Shown here: positions 11,954 to 24,077 of the stretch, in pieces | Layout: each line of letters starts with the position of its first letter | Position numbering within the stretch: position 1 is the first letter of the stretch | Assembly: GCA_003508835.1 (NCBI GenBank) | Contig: PUFA01000162.1 | Location: 3,768,501-3,832,500, forward strand | Reading direction: 5' to 3' | DNA: 64,000 nt | Origin: Eonycteris spelaea | Taxonomy: Eukaryota; Chordata; Mammalia; Chiroptera; Pteropodidae | Position numbers and translations under genes: made by a program | Notes under the pieces: model-generated | Seen by the model: the letters and a program-made list of their open reading frames with translations, nothing else | The model's database searches: none | Told to the model about the DNA's origin: nothing

Positions 11954-12097
11954 TGTTCTCAAAATATGATCCTTGGGCTGGCAGTATTGAATTATCTGGG
12001 GGTTTGCTAGAAGTGAGCAGACTCAGGTCCCACCCCAGACATAAAGAATCAGAAACTGCAAGTGATTCGAGTGCATACTTAAGTTCATAAAGAACTG
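11954..12097 (+). mobile_element. MER20-type hAT-Charlie element, partial
   Basis: It begins 'gttctcaaaatatgatcct', continues 'gctagaagtgagcagactc', then 'ggtcccaccccagacataa', 'agaatcagaaactgcaag', 'gattcgagtgcatactta', and ends near 'agttcataaagaactg'. That is the MER20 order (ttctcaaagtgtggtcc, then gccccaccccaga, then gaatcagaaactc, then gattctgatgca, then gagaaccactg) with a deletion in the middle. MER20 is a non-autonomous DNA transposon. In placental mammals some copies are known to act as regulatory sequences, but nothing here shows that this one does. Confidence 0.75.
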
Positions 12098-12099
12098 TT

Positions 12100-14780
12100 T
12101 TAGAGAAATGAAGGTAAAGTTGAATAACAATAACCACAGGAAATAATTATAGGAGTGAGGTAAAGATTGAACAGGGAATAGCTTCTTAATAAAGCCTAGG
12201 AATGAGCCAAGCTGCCTCAAAGGGAAGGACTGGCCTTGTGAACAGATGTTTGGATTTAGGAGAGTGATTCAAGAACCAGTAGAGTATTTCAAATGGCATC
12301 ACATTACACATCAATGAACTATAATTTAAGAAACTAGCAAGAGTGGATGCCATTTTATGATTTAAAAAACAAATGATAGTTTACATTTGCTTAAAGGAGA
12401 TGGTATTAAAACAGCAAGGCAAAATTCTGAATGCCTATTTAATTTTCTCATATCTCTTGAGTAAAAATGCTTTTGTGACATCAATCATGTATTTGGGGAA
12501 GGAATTAAATTGGCATGATGATGAAATGCTAGTTTTATAAAATTTGACAAGCTTAGAACTAATTAAAATAGTAATGTCAACCTGTTTGGTTTTAACTTTC
12601 CGTTTAACAGAATGAAAAAACAAAACAAAACTGCTTTTGACATTCCATATATTGATAATGAGGCCACTGGGGCACATGCAGTAGTAAAATGATAATACTG
12701 TCACATCAACAACTCAAATGAACCAGTGGCAGCCACCATATCCCATCTCCATTGACAGTCATAGCAGACTGTACAACTGCCAGAGGTATCAGGTGGCTTA
12801 AGGACTTAGCCAAAGAAGTGATAACTTTGGGTTTTTGTAGGGTGAACTCTTTACAACTTTATAGACTCATTTTATGGCTTCCAAGTCATTTCTCCCTTTA
12901 ACATACTTATGAGAGCATTGAAATTGCTTCTGGATCCCCAGCATTAGCATTTAAGTAATGATACTGTAAGTAAGGAATATTTTTTTCCTCTTTACTTTTA
13001 CTACTGTATGACCACCTTGATATTGTCTGTGTTTCTTTGAAGTTCACTGACTGTAGAAACTGCATATAAGCTTAGGAATGTGGACATTAATATTAGTATT
13101 AAGAGTGAAACAGTTGTCTAGACTTTAAAATTTAGAATTGCAATAATGCTATAACATAAGCATAAACTTGAATTTAAGATGAGAGCACTCAATCTCAACC
13201 AGGTTAAGTAATTGGCCAATAACTACTAAGTTGAAGAGCCAGGAATTAAAATGAGATTTGTCAAATTCTAAGAATTTCCTTCCCACTTCATCAGGTAATT
13301 GATTCCTCTCCATGAAAGGATGAAACAATTTATAGAATTAATACCTTATGACTTCATTTATTGTAGAGGATGTTTGTCCAGTTTATCCCTATGTTTGTTT
13401 TTGCTTAATCTCTTGACTCTATATTGACTTACTCCTATTACCTAAATTTTTCCACTTTATGTGTACTTTAGTTCTAAAAACTTCCTCAGGGCAGGATCTT
13501 TGTTAGAAAAAATTGAATTCACACAGGTGAGCAAATGAGGAGGAACTAACTTCTTTCTAAGCTCTTGACATTTGGATAGAGATTTGTGGGTTTGGGGTTA
13601 GTAGACTTTGTTTAGTTAACACATTCTAATAAAAGTTCCTAAAGAATAGGGATGCTAGTGATTTAGGCCTTCATGGCAACACACAAACCCTTTCACTGAT
13701 CCGGGGTGGGAGGCACAGAGTCTGTTTGTTCTCCAACATAATTCCTTCAGTGCCTATATAAACACAGTATTTTGGTTCAAAAATTCTAAACCTACATTGC
13801 TCCTACCTCTATCTTCTTTTGCTTTTACAGCTCTCGCAATTCCAAAACGTTTCCCTCTCTGTGATTGTTATGAATAAAGTAAGACAACAGTATCTCATAT
13901 ATGAGTCATGAGGTCATGCTCAGCTTTAGAGAATCATAGCATAAAGATGTGGGTGGAAAACAAAATAACATTCCTCTTATTGCTTTTATTTATTTTTACT
14001 TTTAAGATATAGATTAGAATTTTAAATAACAAGAGATTGAAATTTTGTGTTTATCAAGAAGAGTCAGTGGCTAAAGGCTGGGAAATCTTCACCTATCATG
14101 TGGGTGACATTTAGAACCATATATTATGACCAGCAGCATTTGCCACTTTAAAAAATTTGTCCTCAGATCCCTTTGCTACTGCTTCATGTAAATATTCTGT
14201 TTGTACTCCAAATGGAGCCCAAATCTGTAAAAAACTTTTTCAGTTTGAACTTAGATTTTTGAGATTGAAAAAATGGATCACTCAACCTACTGGTTGGTTG
14301 AGATGGTAAATATATATTTTTCAATTTTTTAAATTTGAGTTGTAATATCAGATGCCATATTCTTCATCATTCTGCTTCATCCTCCATTTCTTTATGCTCA
14401 CACTACCACAGAACTACCTGTGACAGCCTTCTGTGACAGCCTCTGAGAATAAAGCCAACAACTGACTCACTGAGAGATTTAGTAGCCTAAACACTGTTAG
14501 TTTGAAAATTCATGATCTAAGCATACATGAGGGAGGCTATGCTGTATATTTAAATGAAGAAGGAATTTATCTTTAGAAAAGACAAAATGTATTAGCTCTA
14601 ATTATATGTAAAGATAACAATTCAGTATAATAGTGAAGCAACATTTAAAAATACATCACTATCTGTGACACATATTGCCCTTTATATCTTTATTATCCTG
14701 ACATAACTTGTATTCAGAGCCCTGAGGAGAGGATATTATAATCAAAGAAGAATTTTTTTTTAATTTCAAAAAGAGAAAAT
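12100..14780. other. Mostly unassigned sequence with weak MIR-like and L2-like hits
   Basis: Two low-grade resemblances: a MIR core in reverse near 13185-13260 ('aggttaagtaattggccaa', then 'gaagagccaggaatt'), and L2-like sequence near 13340-13505 ending 'cctcagggcaggatctttg'. The remainder is AT-rich with no recognised element or gene. Confidence 0.35.
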
Positions 14781-15279
14781 TGTTAAGAAATTACCTCGCC
14801 AAATACAATTACCCATCCCAGAATGATTTTAAAGGTGAATTCTATCAAACCTGAAAAGACTAAATCATCTCAATGCTCTATAAATTTCTCCATAGCATGG
14901 AAAAAAAAATTTTCAAATAAAATTTTCAAAGTATAACATTACATTTAAACCTGATAAAACAGTGTAAAAATAAATCTTTAAATATCATTCATGTATATCA
15001 ATTTAAATATTAAATAAAATATTAGAAAGCAGTAGGTGCATCACGTATATAAAGTACTATACATATGTCAGTAGTACATCAAGAAGAGAATACATCATGA
15101 CCAAGTAGTATTTATTATTAGAACAGTATTTAATATTAGTAAATCAATTGCTATCACATATTAAGAGATCTAAAAAAAAATTCATATGATTATTTCCATA
15201 GAAGCTAAAAAGCCATTGATAGAAGTCAACACCCATTTCTGATAAAAACACTCAACAAAATATGAATTGGAAGATAATA

Positions 15280-15340
15280 AATAAATATATATATTTATAT
15301 ATTATATATATATATGTTATATATATGTTATATTATTCTC
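15280..15340. repeat. AT-rich (TA)n simple repeat
   Basis: Near-pure A/T with many TATA units and self-complementary stretches, located inside the old L1 ORF2 relic. Confidence 0.8.
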
Positions 15341-16452
15341 TCAAAGTTTGTATTTTAGTAATTGGGGAAACACACTGGGGCATGAGGTATTGCCGCTAAG
15401 ACTGGAGACAAGGACACCTACTCTCTCCACTAAGCACCAGCATTTCATAGAGGTATCAACCAATGTAATCAGATAAGATAAATCAATTAGAGGCATAATT
15501 ATTGCTCATGAAATCCCAGAGTGTTAATGGTAAAACTAGCCCTAATAATAAAGAATAAAGTAAGTGAGCAGGTAAAGTAAAAACAAAAAATCACTAGCCT
15601 TTATTTACACAGATAATGACCAATTTTCAATAGCAATAAAGAAGATGAACTATTTTAGAACTAATTTAATAAGACATTTGCAAAATCTGAAGAAAACTTC
15701 ACAACACTATTGAAAAACTTTAGATTTTAAATAATGGAAAGATATCCTTTGTTTTTAGGACAAAATCTTATAAACACATAAGTGTTTTATTAATGTAATC
15801 TTAAATAGTATGCACAAGTAGTTTTATGGAGTTAGACAAGTTGACTCAAAAGTTCATATGGAAAAACAAATATGTATAGATAGCTTAGAAACCACTGAAA
15901 AGATAAATTATATGGAAAGAGTAGTCATACCATACATTAAAGCATATTATAAACCCCTGTAGTTAGAACAATGTGATGCTGTTTCACAGATAGATAAATG
16001 TAATAGTGTAATAGAAAAGAAAGCCAAGAAATAGACCAATACTCAAATGGAAAATTGTAGAGTCTAATATAAATATGGCATCTCCCAATACTGAGGTGAT
16101 AATGAACTGTTTAAAAATGGTTTTGGGACACTGAATAACCTTTCAGAAAAAGATGGTAGCCCCATTCTTCATACTATATGCAAGAATAAACTAAATATAG
16201 TAGGTCTTTAAATTTAGTATATGAAATCAAGTTCTAGAAGAAAACTTAATTAATTTCTCTATAATCTTAGTATTCATAAATTTTGCTTACTATGACTCAA
16301 TATCCTAAGTCAACATAAGAGTAATTACATAATAGTGACACAAATTTGCATAACAAAAAATCAGTCTAATAAAAGATAAAAGAAAAAACAAACCTGACTA
16401 GGAGAAAAAATTTTGCAAAATAAAAATTAGAATAAGAGTAATATCAATATCA

Positions 16453-16494
16453 ATGTGTGTGTATGTGTGTACATGCGCGCGTGTGTGCGCGTAC
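16453..16494. repeat. 42-nt alternating purine-pyrimidine tract
   Basis: Every step alternates purine and pyrimidine through GT, AT, AC and a central 'catgcgcgcgtgtgtgcgcg'. Unlike a plain CA repeat it contains two GCGC blocks in otherwise CpG-poor DNA. Sequences of this kind favour left-handed Z-DNA in vitro. Its function is unknown. Confidence 0.75.
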
Positions 16495-17059
16495 TTCTAT
16501 CTTTATGTTAAAATTGAAGTCCATAGGACCAAAAACCCAATTGCAAAAATACATAAGATATTTCTTTAAAAAATCATAAAAATTTCCCTCAACCTATTAA
16601 AAAATCCCAACTCATTCATGATTAGAAATATGTAAATTAAAACAATATAGGTACACAATTTCTCTCCTACTCAGATTGGCAAGAATGTATTACAATACAT
16701 TTTGTAAGTAGTTTTAAAATTTTTTGATGGAAAACAAGCTGTTACCATTCTTCTAAAGAGAAATTTGACAATACCTAAAAATACTTACCAATGCATTTAC
16801 CTTTTGACCCCATAATCTTACTTCTAAGACACTTGTCTGAAGATACACCTCTAACAATATAGAAATACTTATGCACATAGATGTTTATTGTATCGTTTGC
16901 AATTTCAAAACAATGCAAATAATCTAGATACTTATACATAGAATTATAGGTGAATAAAATATGTTGGATTGACACAACTAATTACTGTGTAGCTGTAAAA
17001 AAAAATTCCAGTTATACATGAAACTAATATTAAGTTAGCCCAAGTTTATAATTATTTTC

Positions 17060-17145
17060 TAGATTTTTAAAAAATTTAATACATATATATTTATTTTCAG
17101 TTATTGTTTACATACACTATTAGTTTCAGGTATACAGGTCTTTTT
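17060..17145 (-). mobile_element. L1 3'-UTR tail nested inside the older L1
   Basis: The run 'atacatatatatttatttt' followed by 'cactattagtttcaggta' and 'acaggtc' matches the 3'-UTR tail of the L1 at 49.42 kb (same strand sense there). Sequence on both sides belongs to the plus-strand old L1, so this looks like a very short, opposite-orientation insertion. Confidence 0.55.
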
Positions 17146-17430
17146 TAAACAAAGTGAAAAAGAGTATCTACGAAAGAGATACTGCAAAAGAGCAAGTGAT
17201 ATGAGAAAATGCATGCATATTTACTCATTTGTAAAAGAATGCAGGAATGATAATCCAGAAACTAATGAAATGGGTTACCAGTAAGGAGTGGATAGGAGGG
17301 GTACAAAAATGGAGGGCATGGGAATGATGTAGTAGAGAGAATAATAAAGTGACACTGAAAACCCCTTTTTCTAGCTTTGACTATTAGATAATCACAGTAA
17401 TGTTTAACATATTCAAAAAAAAATTAAGGA

Positions 17431-17860
17431 ACAATTTATATCAACCAGGATGTAAGGAAAATCCCAAATAGTATGTAAAATGTAACAAATGAATCTATGT
17501 TACAAGTAATAACATAACGACAGGAAAGGGAGTGAGGAGAAATGAACTGACTTAAGTAAACTTCCTAAAAGAGTATTTTGACAGTATATTTTAAAGAAAA
17601 GATAAAAATAACTATATGTAGATATTATGCTATAGTTAGTAAATTTGCGTTTTACATTATCAACAAGTTAGACATTCTGAAACTACTTCATGTGTATGAT
17701 AAAATTGGGCAAATAAAATATACTTTAATAAGGGTCAAATTTCTTACTATAGAAGAAAGGAAATACAATTAAGAAAAAGAAAAAGGCTAGAATATTATAT
17801 CTCATTGGATTGGAATAGAAGATATTAATATGAACTCATGGATAGAAATAGAAATGTATG
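17431..17860. other. Unassigned AT-rich sequence
   Basis: No element recognised. A plus-strand open frame at 17578-17772 is lysine/isoleucine-rich, as AT-rich DNA gives by chance, with no domain. Confidence 0.5.
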
Positions 17861-17861
17861 T

Positions 17862-18430
17862 ATGCAACAAGTGTGTTTTCTGTTGCTGTGTCACAAATTA
17901 CAAGCTTACAAATATTTATCATCTCAAGTTTGTACATCAGGAGTCCAGGCACAGCTTAGCTGGTTCTCTGCTTCAAAATCTCCCTGGGTGCAGTCAGTGT
18001 CTTGGCAGAAAGGATTCTCATTTGGATGCTCAGCTGGAAAAGAATCTGCTTCCTAGATCATTTGAGTTGTTGGCAGAATTTATTCCTTGCAGCTATCTCC
18101 CTAAGAGCTTCTTCTTTTTTCTTTTTCTTTTCTTTTTCCGCTGGCTGTCACTAGTAGTCACCCTTAATTCCTAGAGGCAGCCTATGGTTTTCTGACAATG
18201 GACTCTCCATAGCCAGTTCACAATGGCAGCTTCTTCTTCAGGCCAGAGGGAGAATAAGAGAGTAAGTCTACAAGCAGTATGAGTCTTATGTCATGTAGCA
18301 TAATCAAGGGAGTGACTTCTTTGTCATATTTCTAGTAGTTAGAAACAATTTGCAGATCCCATCTACATTCAATGGGAGGACTTTATACCCAAAGGCGTGA
18401 ACATCAAGGGCTGGTGGTGTGGTGCCTTGT
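17862..18430 (-). mobile_element. MLT1-type MaLR solo LTR
   Basis: Read on the plus strand, the reverse complement of an MLT1 LTR is colinear. It runs 'tgttgctgtgtcacaaatta' near 17880, 'gagttgttggcagaattta' near 18064, 'ccgctggctgtcacta' near 18138, 'gagtgacttctttgtcata' near 18311, and ends with 'aatgggaggactttatacc' and 'aaaggcgtgaacat'. MaLRs are extinct non-autonomous ERVL-related retrotransposons. No internal region is attached, so it is a solo LTR. A CT-rich expansion sits at 18111-18137. Plus-strand open frames (17830-18174) cross it and are not genes. Confidence 0.85.
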
Positions 18431-19630
18431 CTGTCCACTGTCCGTAAATGTAGGTACACATACATATATTTTCTGGGTCTGTCAGCTGAAAAATTATAAA
18501 GGAAAAATTAGAATAAAAATCAGTCATCTTATATCTGTAATATCCAAAAGATTTATTTTTTTCTCTAAAAACTCAAAAGTTTAAGATAATTTTCATCTTC
18601 TATGTGGTATAATTTTTTGTGAGTTCGCCCCCTTCTTTTATGACAGATAATAATTTATAAAACACTGATCTTAGTTTGATATAGCATATATTAAAAGTAA
18701 TCACTTTCTATTTGTGTATAGCTAACATTTCACAAAAAAGCTATTGTATTTAATTTAAATGCTTTATGAGCCTGATCATATAGCTCTAATTTTATAGCTA
18801 GAGACAAACCAGTATTTTTTTTCAATAATTTTTCTTTTATTGAATTGCACTTAAATGTAAATTCAGTTTTAAAATCTTAGGAAACATGAGTCTTTTAGAC
18901 ATGTAAAAATTTGTAAAAATAATGAAATAAAGTGGTGCAACATATAGCAGGGATAGTTCCTCAAATATAAACAGAAATGAAGGAGAGATAAGGAGCTCAG
19001 AAAAGATCATAGTTATGCCAAAAATCTGAAAGTGGTTAAAGGCAAGAGAGAAAAAAAAAATAAAAGCAAGACCATGCAATTGTCATATTAACCACTAATA
19101 ATATCAACAATAGTGTGGCAAGCTAGGTAGTAAAGGTTTTAGAAGGTTTCTAGCAACATAGTGCTTTGTTGCACACCTGTAATTTATTTGCGTTCTGAAA
19201 TTTCTATAAGTTAATATATTTTTATTCATATTAAAATTAGCTTGGCTTGGTACTATGAACTGACTGCCTCATATGGCATGATTCCTTTCTAAGGAAAATA
19301 CTTTCTAAAGGAACATTGGCATGTGGCTGTAGGCATTTACAGTAAAAAAATTAATAACAAAGAATGACCATTTTGGTAGCAAAAAGTGGAGGTATAAAAG
19401 CAAATAAAGGGCAGATCAAATAAAATATATGGTGACTGATAATTAGAAAAAGGATAGGGTCAGCATGGTTGCTATTCTGAAATTTTTGAAGAGTCCTACA
19501 CTTATAAATTACAGACTGTGCCATAACATTTTCTCCATGATATTTGTAGATGATTTTGCTTATTAATATGTGATTTATTTAAATCTTAACTGGACTAAAG
19601 CATAATTTTGATCTTTTTAAAAATTTGTAT
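18431..19630. other. Unassigned AT-rich sequence
   Basis: A weak reverse MIR-like stretch lies near 18,705-18,815. Otherwise nothing is recognisable. The minus-strand 80-codon frame at 18837-19079 is rich in F/I/L, as AT-rich DNA gives, and has no domain. Confidence 0.4.
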
Positions 19631-19635
19631 TTGTT

Positions 19636-19900
19636 AGGTTTCTATTGGAGAGACAGAACTATTATGAGTATTATGGAAAAATAAATTTATTCTAAAAATG
19701 AGCCTTACACTTGTAGTTAAAAAGCAGGGACCATGGGACCAAAATTGGAATCTGAAAATTAGAGAACGTCAAGTAAGCAGAGCTTCTGAAGCCAGGTACA
19801 TCTGAATCCCAGAGCAGAAATATGAAGAACTAGTAGTGAAGAAGTCTCCAGAAGACTGTTGCCTCTGCATTTTTTGGTAGGCGTGGGGTAACTTTTGTCA
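19636..19900. repeat. Possible old interspersed repeat of uncertain family
   Basis: The start ('aggtttctattggagagac', then 'agaac') resembles the widespread mammalian repeat opening 'gggttctccagagaaacag', which is also seen at 44.12 kb. It is followed by a 'aataaatttattctaaaaa' block and 'gaatcccagagcag'. The family is not certain and the right end is unclear. Confidence 0.3.
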
Positions 19901-22030
19901 TCAGGTTGACAGTTGGGAAGAAGAGTTTAATGTGGAGCATAGGAGAGAGAGGACAGAATAGAATTTACCAGCATCTACATCTGACAGTTATCACTTTTGA
20001 TCATGACGATATTCAGAGAGTAAAATCTACTGATACACTTTCTTCTTCTAAGTCTCATAAATTTTGTTTTTGTTCAAATAACCTAAAATGTAAAAGAAAG
20101 GAGATTCTTGGGAATGTGGTTCCTACTTAGCCAAGTTGGTACATTACAAAACACTACGTGATTGATGGATAACAAAAAATAGCCCATGGAAATTACCTTC
20201 ATAAATTCTTATAGTCATAGATAGAATCCTTAGATTGCTATTTATCTTCATAATCTTTAATATCAGACATGTAAAAGCAAATGACAAGTTTTCCATTTCT
20301 GAGACTTCTCACTGTGCATTGACATTAATTTTTGTAAATGAAAGAATATTTGATATATCGACCTTTTTATATGTTTAGTATTTTATAAATATTTATACTT
20401 GCTTAGGTCCTACCACAGAATCATAGTCAGTTAAAAAAAGTCATACCCAGTAATTTCCCTTTGTTATTTGGAATGTTGCTAATGAATAGGATATAAAGTA
20501 GAAGAAATAAAGTGTAATTTGAAGCATCAGCATCTTTTAGTCTGCAGTTTGTATAAGCTAGTTATGCTATTTTCACAAAATCAGAGCAATCAATTGAAAA
20601 TGAAAAAAAATTAATTTTTTTGCATAATTGCTGCACAAGAAAAATAGATTTCTGCTTTCATTGATACTCTACTTTGCTGAATTAACTAGAATTTTAAAGA
20701 TCACATAGCTAAAATCCAATTGCATATTGGTTTTTTTTTTTGGTTAAAAGTCCTATTAGAACATTATTTCAGAATCTATACCATGTAGTTCGGAAGTAAT
20801 GATATTGACCAAAACATGTGGCAAATGTACCTCATAGGATGTTTCAATTTGTACTCAATAAAAATATTCAAAACTCATGTAAATTATGTACACTATCAGC
20901 TGTTTTCTATGTTTTGTAGCACTTCATACTATAAAATTATGAATATATGCTCTTCATTTTATAAGAAATTGAAGTAACAGCTAGTACTTCATAATTTTGA
21001 TTTTAAGAGATCAGTACTATATGGTACAGGATTTGACATTCCTCCTGTGACCCAGGTTTTCTTCTCTAATAAGCTTACTTCTGCTAGTATGAAGAGACCT
21101 AGGTATCTGCCTTTTTAGGCTATGAAACCATTCAGATTAACAGATAGATCAAAACAGATAGATTAAAATGGTTTCAACGGGAGATATACATGTACATTTC
21201 AGAAGTGATCGTATTTCTTCTTTCTTTTACAATACTTTGGTAAATACATGGTTGCACCTATGCAGCTTTTCTGATGCACATTGTTATAATTTAAAAGATT
21301 TAAGCCTCAAATCTTTTTTGTAAAGGTTGTGGAGCTTGTTAACTGTGGATTTTTGGTAATATTTTTATACAAATGTGAAATCAACAGATTTGCCTTGGCT
21401 TTCTTCAATTACCTCACTAAAGAGAGAAAAATGGCCTTTTTAATGACCTATTTGACGAGAGAAAAGTTAGCACAAGCCCACCAAAAAGTGCAGATATGTA
21501 TAGAGAATTATAAACAATATTTTGGAACTGCTAAGCAGGTGTAGGAGTTGATTGATTTAGCCTATGAAAGCTGAATCCTAGGCTGGTGGTGGGCAAAGTT
21601 GCGAGTCAAATATATAATTCCCAGAAGGCTCAGAAATGGTGGATCTCCATGTTGGATAAGAGAGTATTGTTTTTAAAGCCTGATTAAAGATTTCATGGAA
21701 CCACAGATCCCCTCTGTACTCTGAGAACATTGTGGATGGCCTCTTTCTTACCCTGGCAGAAAATTGGAGGTTTATTTTCTAAAGACCATAAACGTAAGAT
21801 GCCTGGGCTGGAGAAAGAAATTATGATTGAAGTTAGAGAGACCACACTGAAAACCAGAAGACAAAGCAAAAATTCTATTGTGGATATTGAGCTTCCCGTT
21901 TGCCTGAAACAGTCACACTATCTCTTCTCACTTGGTTTCTAAATGTCATAGTGCACACTTTTGTCTTCTGTGTTGGAAAAGGGGGAAAAATGGTGATGGT
22001 TGAAGTAGGGGAGTGAATCTCATTATTCTA
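19901..22030. other. Unassigned unique-looking sequence
   Basis: No named repeat or gene. Open plus-strand frames of about 70 codons (19906-20130, 21329-21544, 21730-21942) have no family resemblance that I can see. A poly-T run lies at about 20731-20740. Confidence 0.5.
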
Positions 22031-22329
22031 GAAGAGAGTAAACAATATTGAGTCCTCAATGAAACAGAATATTCACCCAGTTAGCCCTACCTATGACACA
22101 GATATTTCAAACTACTTTTAATTAACCAACTCTTAAACAGGAACTAACAACCTAGGATCACTAGATATTTATGAAATTTGAAAGGCAGATAAGTGTGTAT
22201 AAAAATTTGGAGGAAACCGAGATCATGTAAGAAAAAGAAAACTTCAAAAATCTTACAAAATATGTTTACATACATAAAAAGATACTGCAGTCAACAAAAT
22301 CTATATTCTATATAAAATAGCCACATAAC

Positions 22330-22850
22330 AAAAAGTTCTTGAAAATTAAAATATGAGAGCAAAATTGAAATTATCAATATGCAGATTAAAAGAGGAAATG
22401 AGAATATCTCCTAGGGTATCTAGAGATATAAAATAGGACAAAAAAGCTAAAATAAGAGAGGACTAATTCAGTGATAATTACTGAGTAATAGGGGATGTGA
22501 AAACAATTAGAGGGAAAGAAACTTTCCAGGTAAAATTCAAGTAAAATTCTAAAATCTGAAAGTCTGGAGTTTCAGATTGAAAAGTTATTTTTACCCAGTG
22601 CATTGGTAGAAAATAGGCTTATAGTAAAATATATTATTGTGAAACTTAATAGAGACTAAAATATCTCTGAAAACTATCTTATACACTTTTTAAAAGAAGG
22701 AAGGGAAGCCAGATAAAAGAAGATTAAGAACCGGAACAGCATCTGACTTCTCAAAAGCAACATTGTGAAAAGACAATGGAAAAGCCCTTGGATTTTTGGG
22801 GGAAAAAACGACTTCTAACATATAATTCTCTACTGCTAAATAAGGATTAA
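22330..22850 (+). mobile_element. L1/HAL1-type ORF1 relic
   Basis: The segment at 22,560-22,820 follows the C-terminal half of an L1-type ORF1. Its order is 'tggagtttcagattgaaaa', 'attattgtgaaacttaat', 'aacagcatctgacttctca' (the conserved 'A/T-S-D-F-S' region), 'gaaaagacaatggaaaa', and an 'ataattctctactgctaaa' block. The nearest type is the older L1M/HAL1 ORF1. Upstream coverage to 22,330 is plausible but weak. Stops occur in every frame. ORF1 normally codes the RNA-binding chaperone of the L1 particle. Confidence 0.5.
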
Positions 22851-23285
22851 CCTGTCTAGGACTGATCCCCTGATGGCATGCCTACCTGGGGGAGGCGGGG
22901 AGGGAAGCTTCCTGAAAAGCTCCTTGACCCAAGGTTTAAGATTCTGTATCTTAGTTATCCTAAAGACTTGTACTCCATCTTTCAATTACATCAGAGGAAA
23001 TACTGATGCTTCACCAACCATGAATGCTCATTTGGTGGTATATGCCTAGAGCTAAGGTTTGGCCACATCTCATTGCTCTTGTATCCTGGCATCTGATCAC
23101 ACCAGATGTGGACTCGTGTTTCACAATCATGTAACTTTAAGTCCTACAGCCTAAGGAGTGGTTCCCTTTTACATTTCTGATGTCCAGGCCAGATTAAATC
23201 CTGGGTGATCCTTGGAAAGCAATGGGCAGTTAGAGACTTATTCATTCTTCTGTATCCATGAATTTTTATTTAAGAAATGCTGCTT
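22851..23285. other. Unassigned sequence
   Basis: No repeat or gene recognised. It includes a short G-rich patch near 22,888-22,905. Confidence 0.5.
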
Positions 23286-23287
23286 CA

Positions 23288-23530
23288 AATAAACAAAAAC
23301 TCATAGACACAGGCAACAGTTTAGTGGTTACCAGAGAGAAATGAGGGGGGGGTGAGGTAGATAAGAGTAAAGGGGGTCAAATATATGGTGACAGAAGGAA
23401 ATCTGACTTTCAGTGGTGAACACACAATGCAATATACAAATGATATATTATAGAATTGTACACCTGAAAACTATGTAATTTTATTAACCAATGTCACCCC
23501 AATAAATTAAAAAAATAATTTAAAAAGATA
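23288..23530 (+). mobile_element. L1 3' UTR end (severely 5'-truncated insertion)
   Basis: Only the last ~240 bp of an L1: 'actcatagacacaggcaac', 'agtttagtggttaccagag', a G-run, 'aatatatggtgacagaagg', 'gtggtgaacacacaatgca', and the terminus 'attaaccaatgtcacccca', then an AATAAA-containing A-rich tail. It is the same 3'-UTR subfamily as the copy at 8.0 kb in the opposite orientation. In my recollection this terminus is common in laurasiatherian (bat) genomes. Confidence 0.8.
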
Positions 23531-23682
23531 TGCTTTGTCATTTAAAGTAAAAAAAAAATAAATGCTGCTTCAGCACATCTGATATATATTGCTATATGTT
23601 TTTTATGCATGGCATTTGGCACAATGAGGGTTTTTGCTATCCACCCAGATAGACTTCTGAAAACCAGTTAAGGAATCAGAGA

Positions 23683-23683
23683 A

Positions 23684-23712
<29 letters not shown>
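23683..23712. repeat. (AAT)n microsatellite
   Basis: Ten AAT-type units in a row, with no interruption. Confidence 0.95.
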
Positions 23713-23714
<2 letters not shown>

Positions 23715-23919
23715 GGGATATTGGAAATGTCTGTTAGATGCTAAGTGTATAGCCATTGGAATGTATGTCTTCTGATTGTTCACAGGAATTAACTTCCACT
23801 ATTCTCAAGAAATAGAGAACCAGAGAATTAGTTAAATGGAACAAAATTCTTTGTTTAAAACTACTTGGGATGGAATCATTCCCTCCATCAAAGGAAGGTG
23901 AACCAGACATCATGATAAA

Positions 23920-24018
23920 ATCAATCTCCTTCCCATCCCTTTTCTTTCCCCTCCCCTCCCCCGCCATCTCTCTCTCATCCTCTTTCTCTCTCCCTCTCCC
24001 TCCTCCCCGCCCTGCTCT
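23920..24018. repeat. Polypyrimidine (CT-rich) tract
   Basis: The strand is almost entirely C and T, with many TCTC and CCTCCC units. It abuts the CA repeat that follows. Long mirror-like CT tracts can adopt triplex structures. The minus-strand 121-codon frame across this block and the CA repeat is a simple-sequence translation (Val/Cys runs), not a gene. Confidence 0.85.
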
Positions 24019-24020
<2 letters not shown>

Positions 24021-24075
<55 letters not shown>

Positions 24076-24077
24076 CA
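24021..24077. repeat. (CA)n microsatellite with one phase break
   Basis: An AC dinucleotide run over 57 bases, interrupted once by a CC step near 24,051. Confidence 0.95.

Larger units (their letters stand above)
14785..17430 (+). mobile_element. Old L1 (L1M/L1ME-like), ORF2 middle to 3' end
   Basis: A plus-strand, highly diverged L1. The RT-upstream region is at 14,820 ('aggtgaattctatcaaacc'), RT sequence at 15,180-15,260 ('gaagtcaacacccatttct', 'aaaacactcaacaaaatat'), and the ORF2 C-terminal part at 16,600-17,000 ('accttttgaccccataatc', 'attactgtgtagctgtaaa'). The 3' UTR at 17,210-17,430 has 'aatgggttaccagtaagga' and ends 'aacatattcaaaaaaaaat'. All frames are broken. AT-repeat growth at 15,280-15,340 and an alternating GT/GC tract at 16,453 lie inside it. 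Confidence 0.8.
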
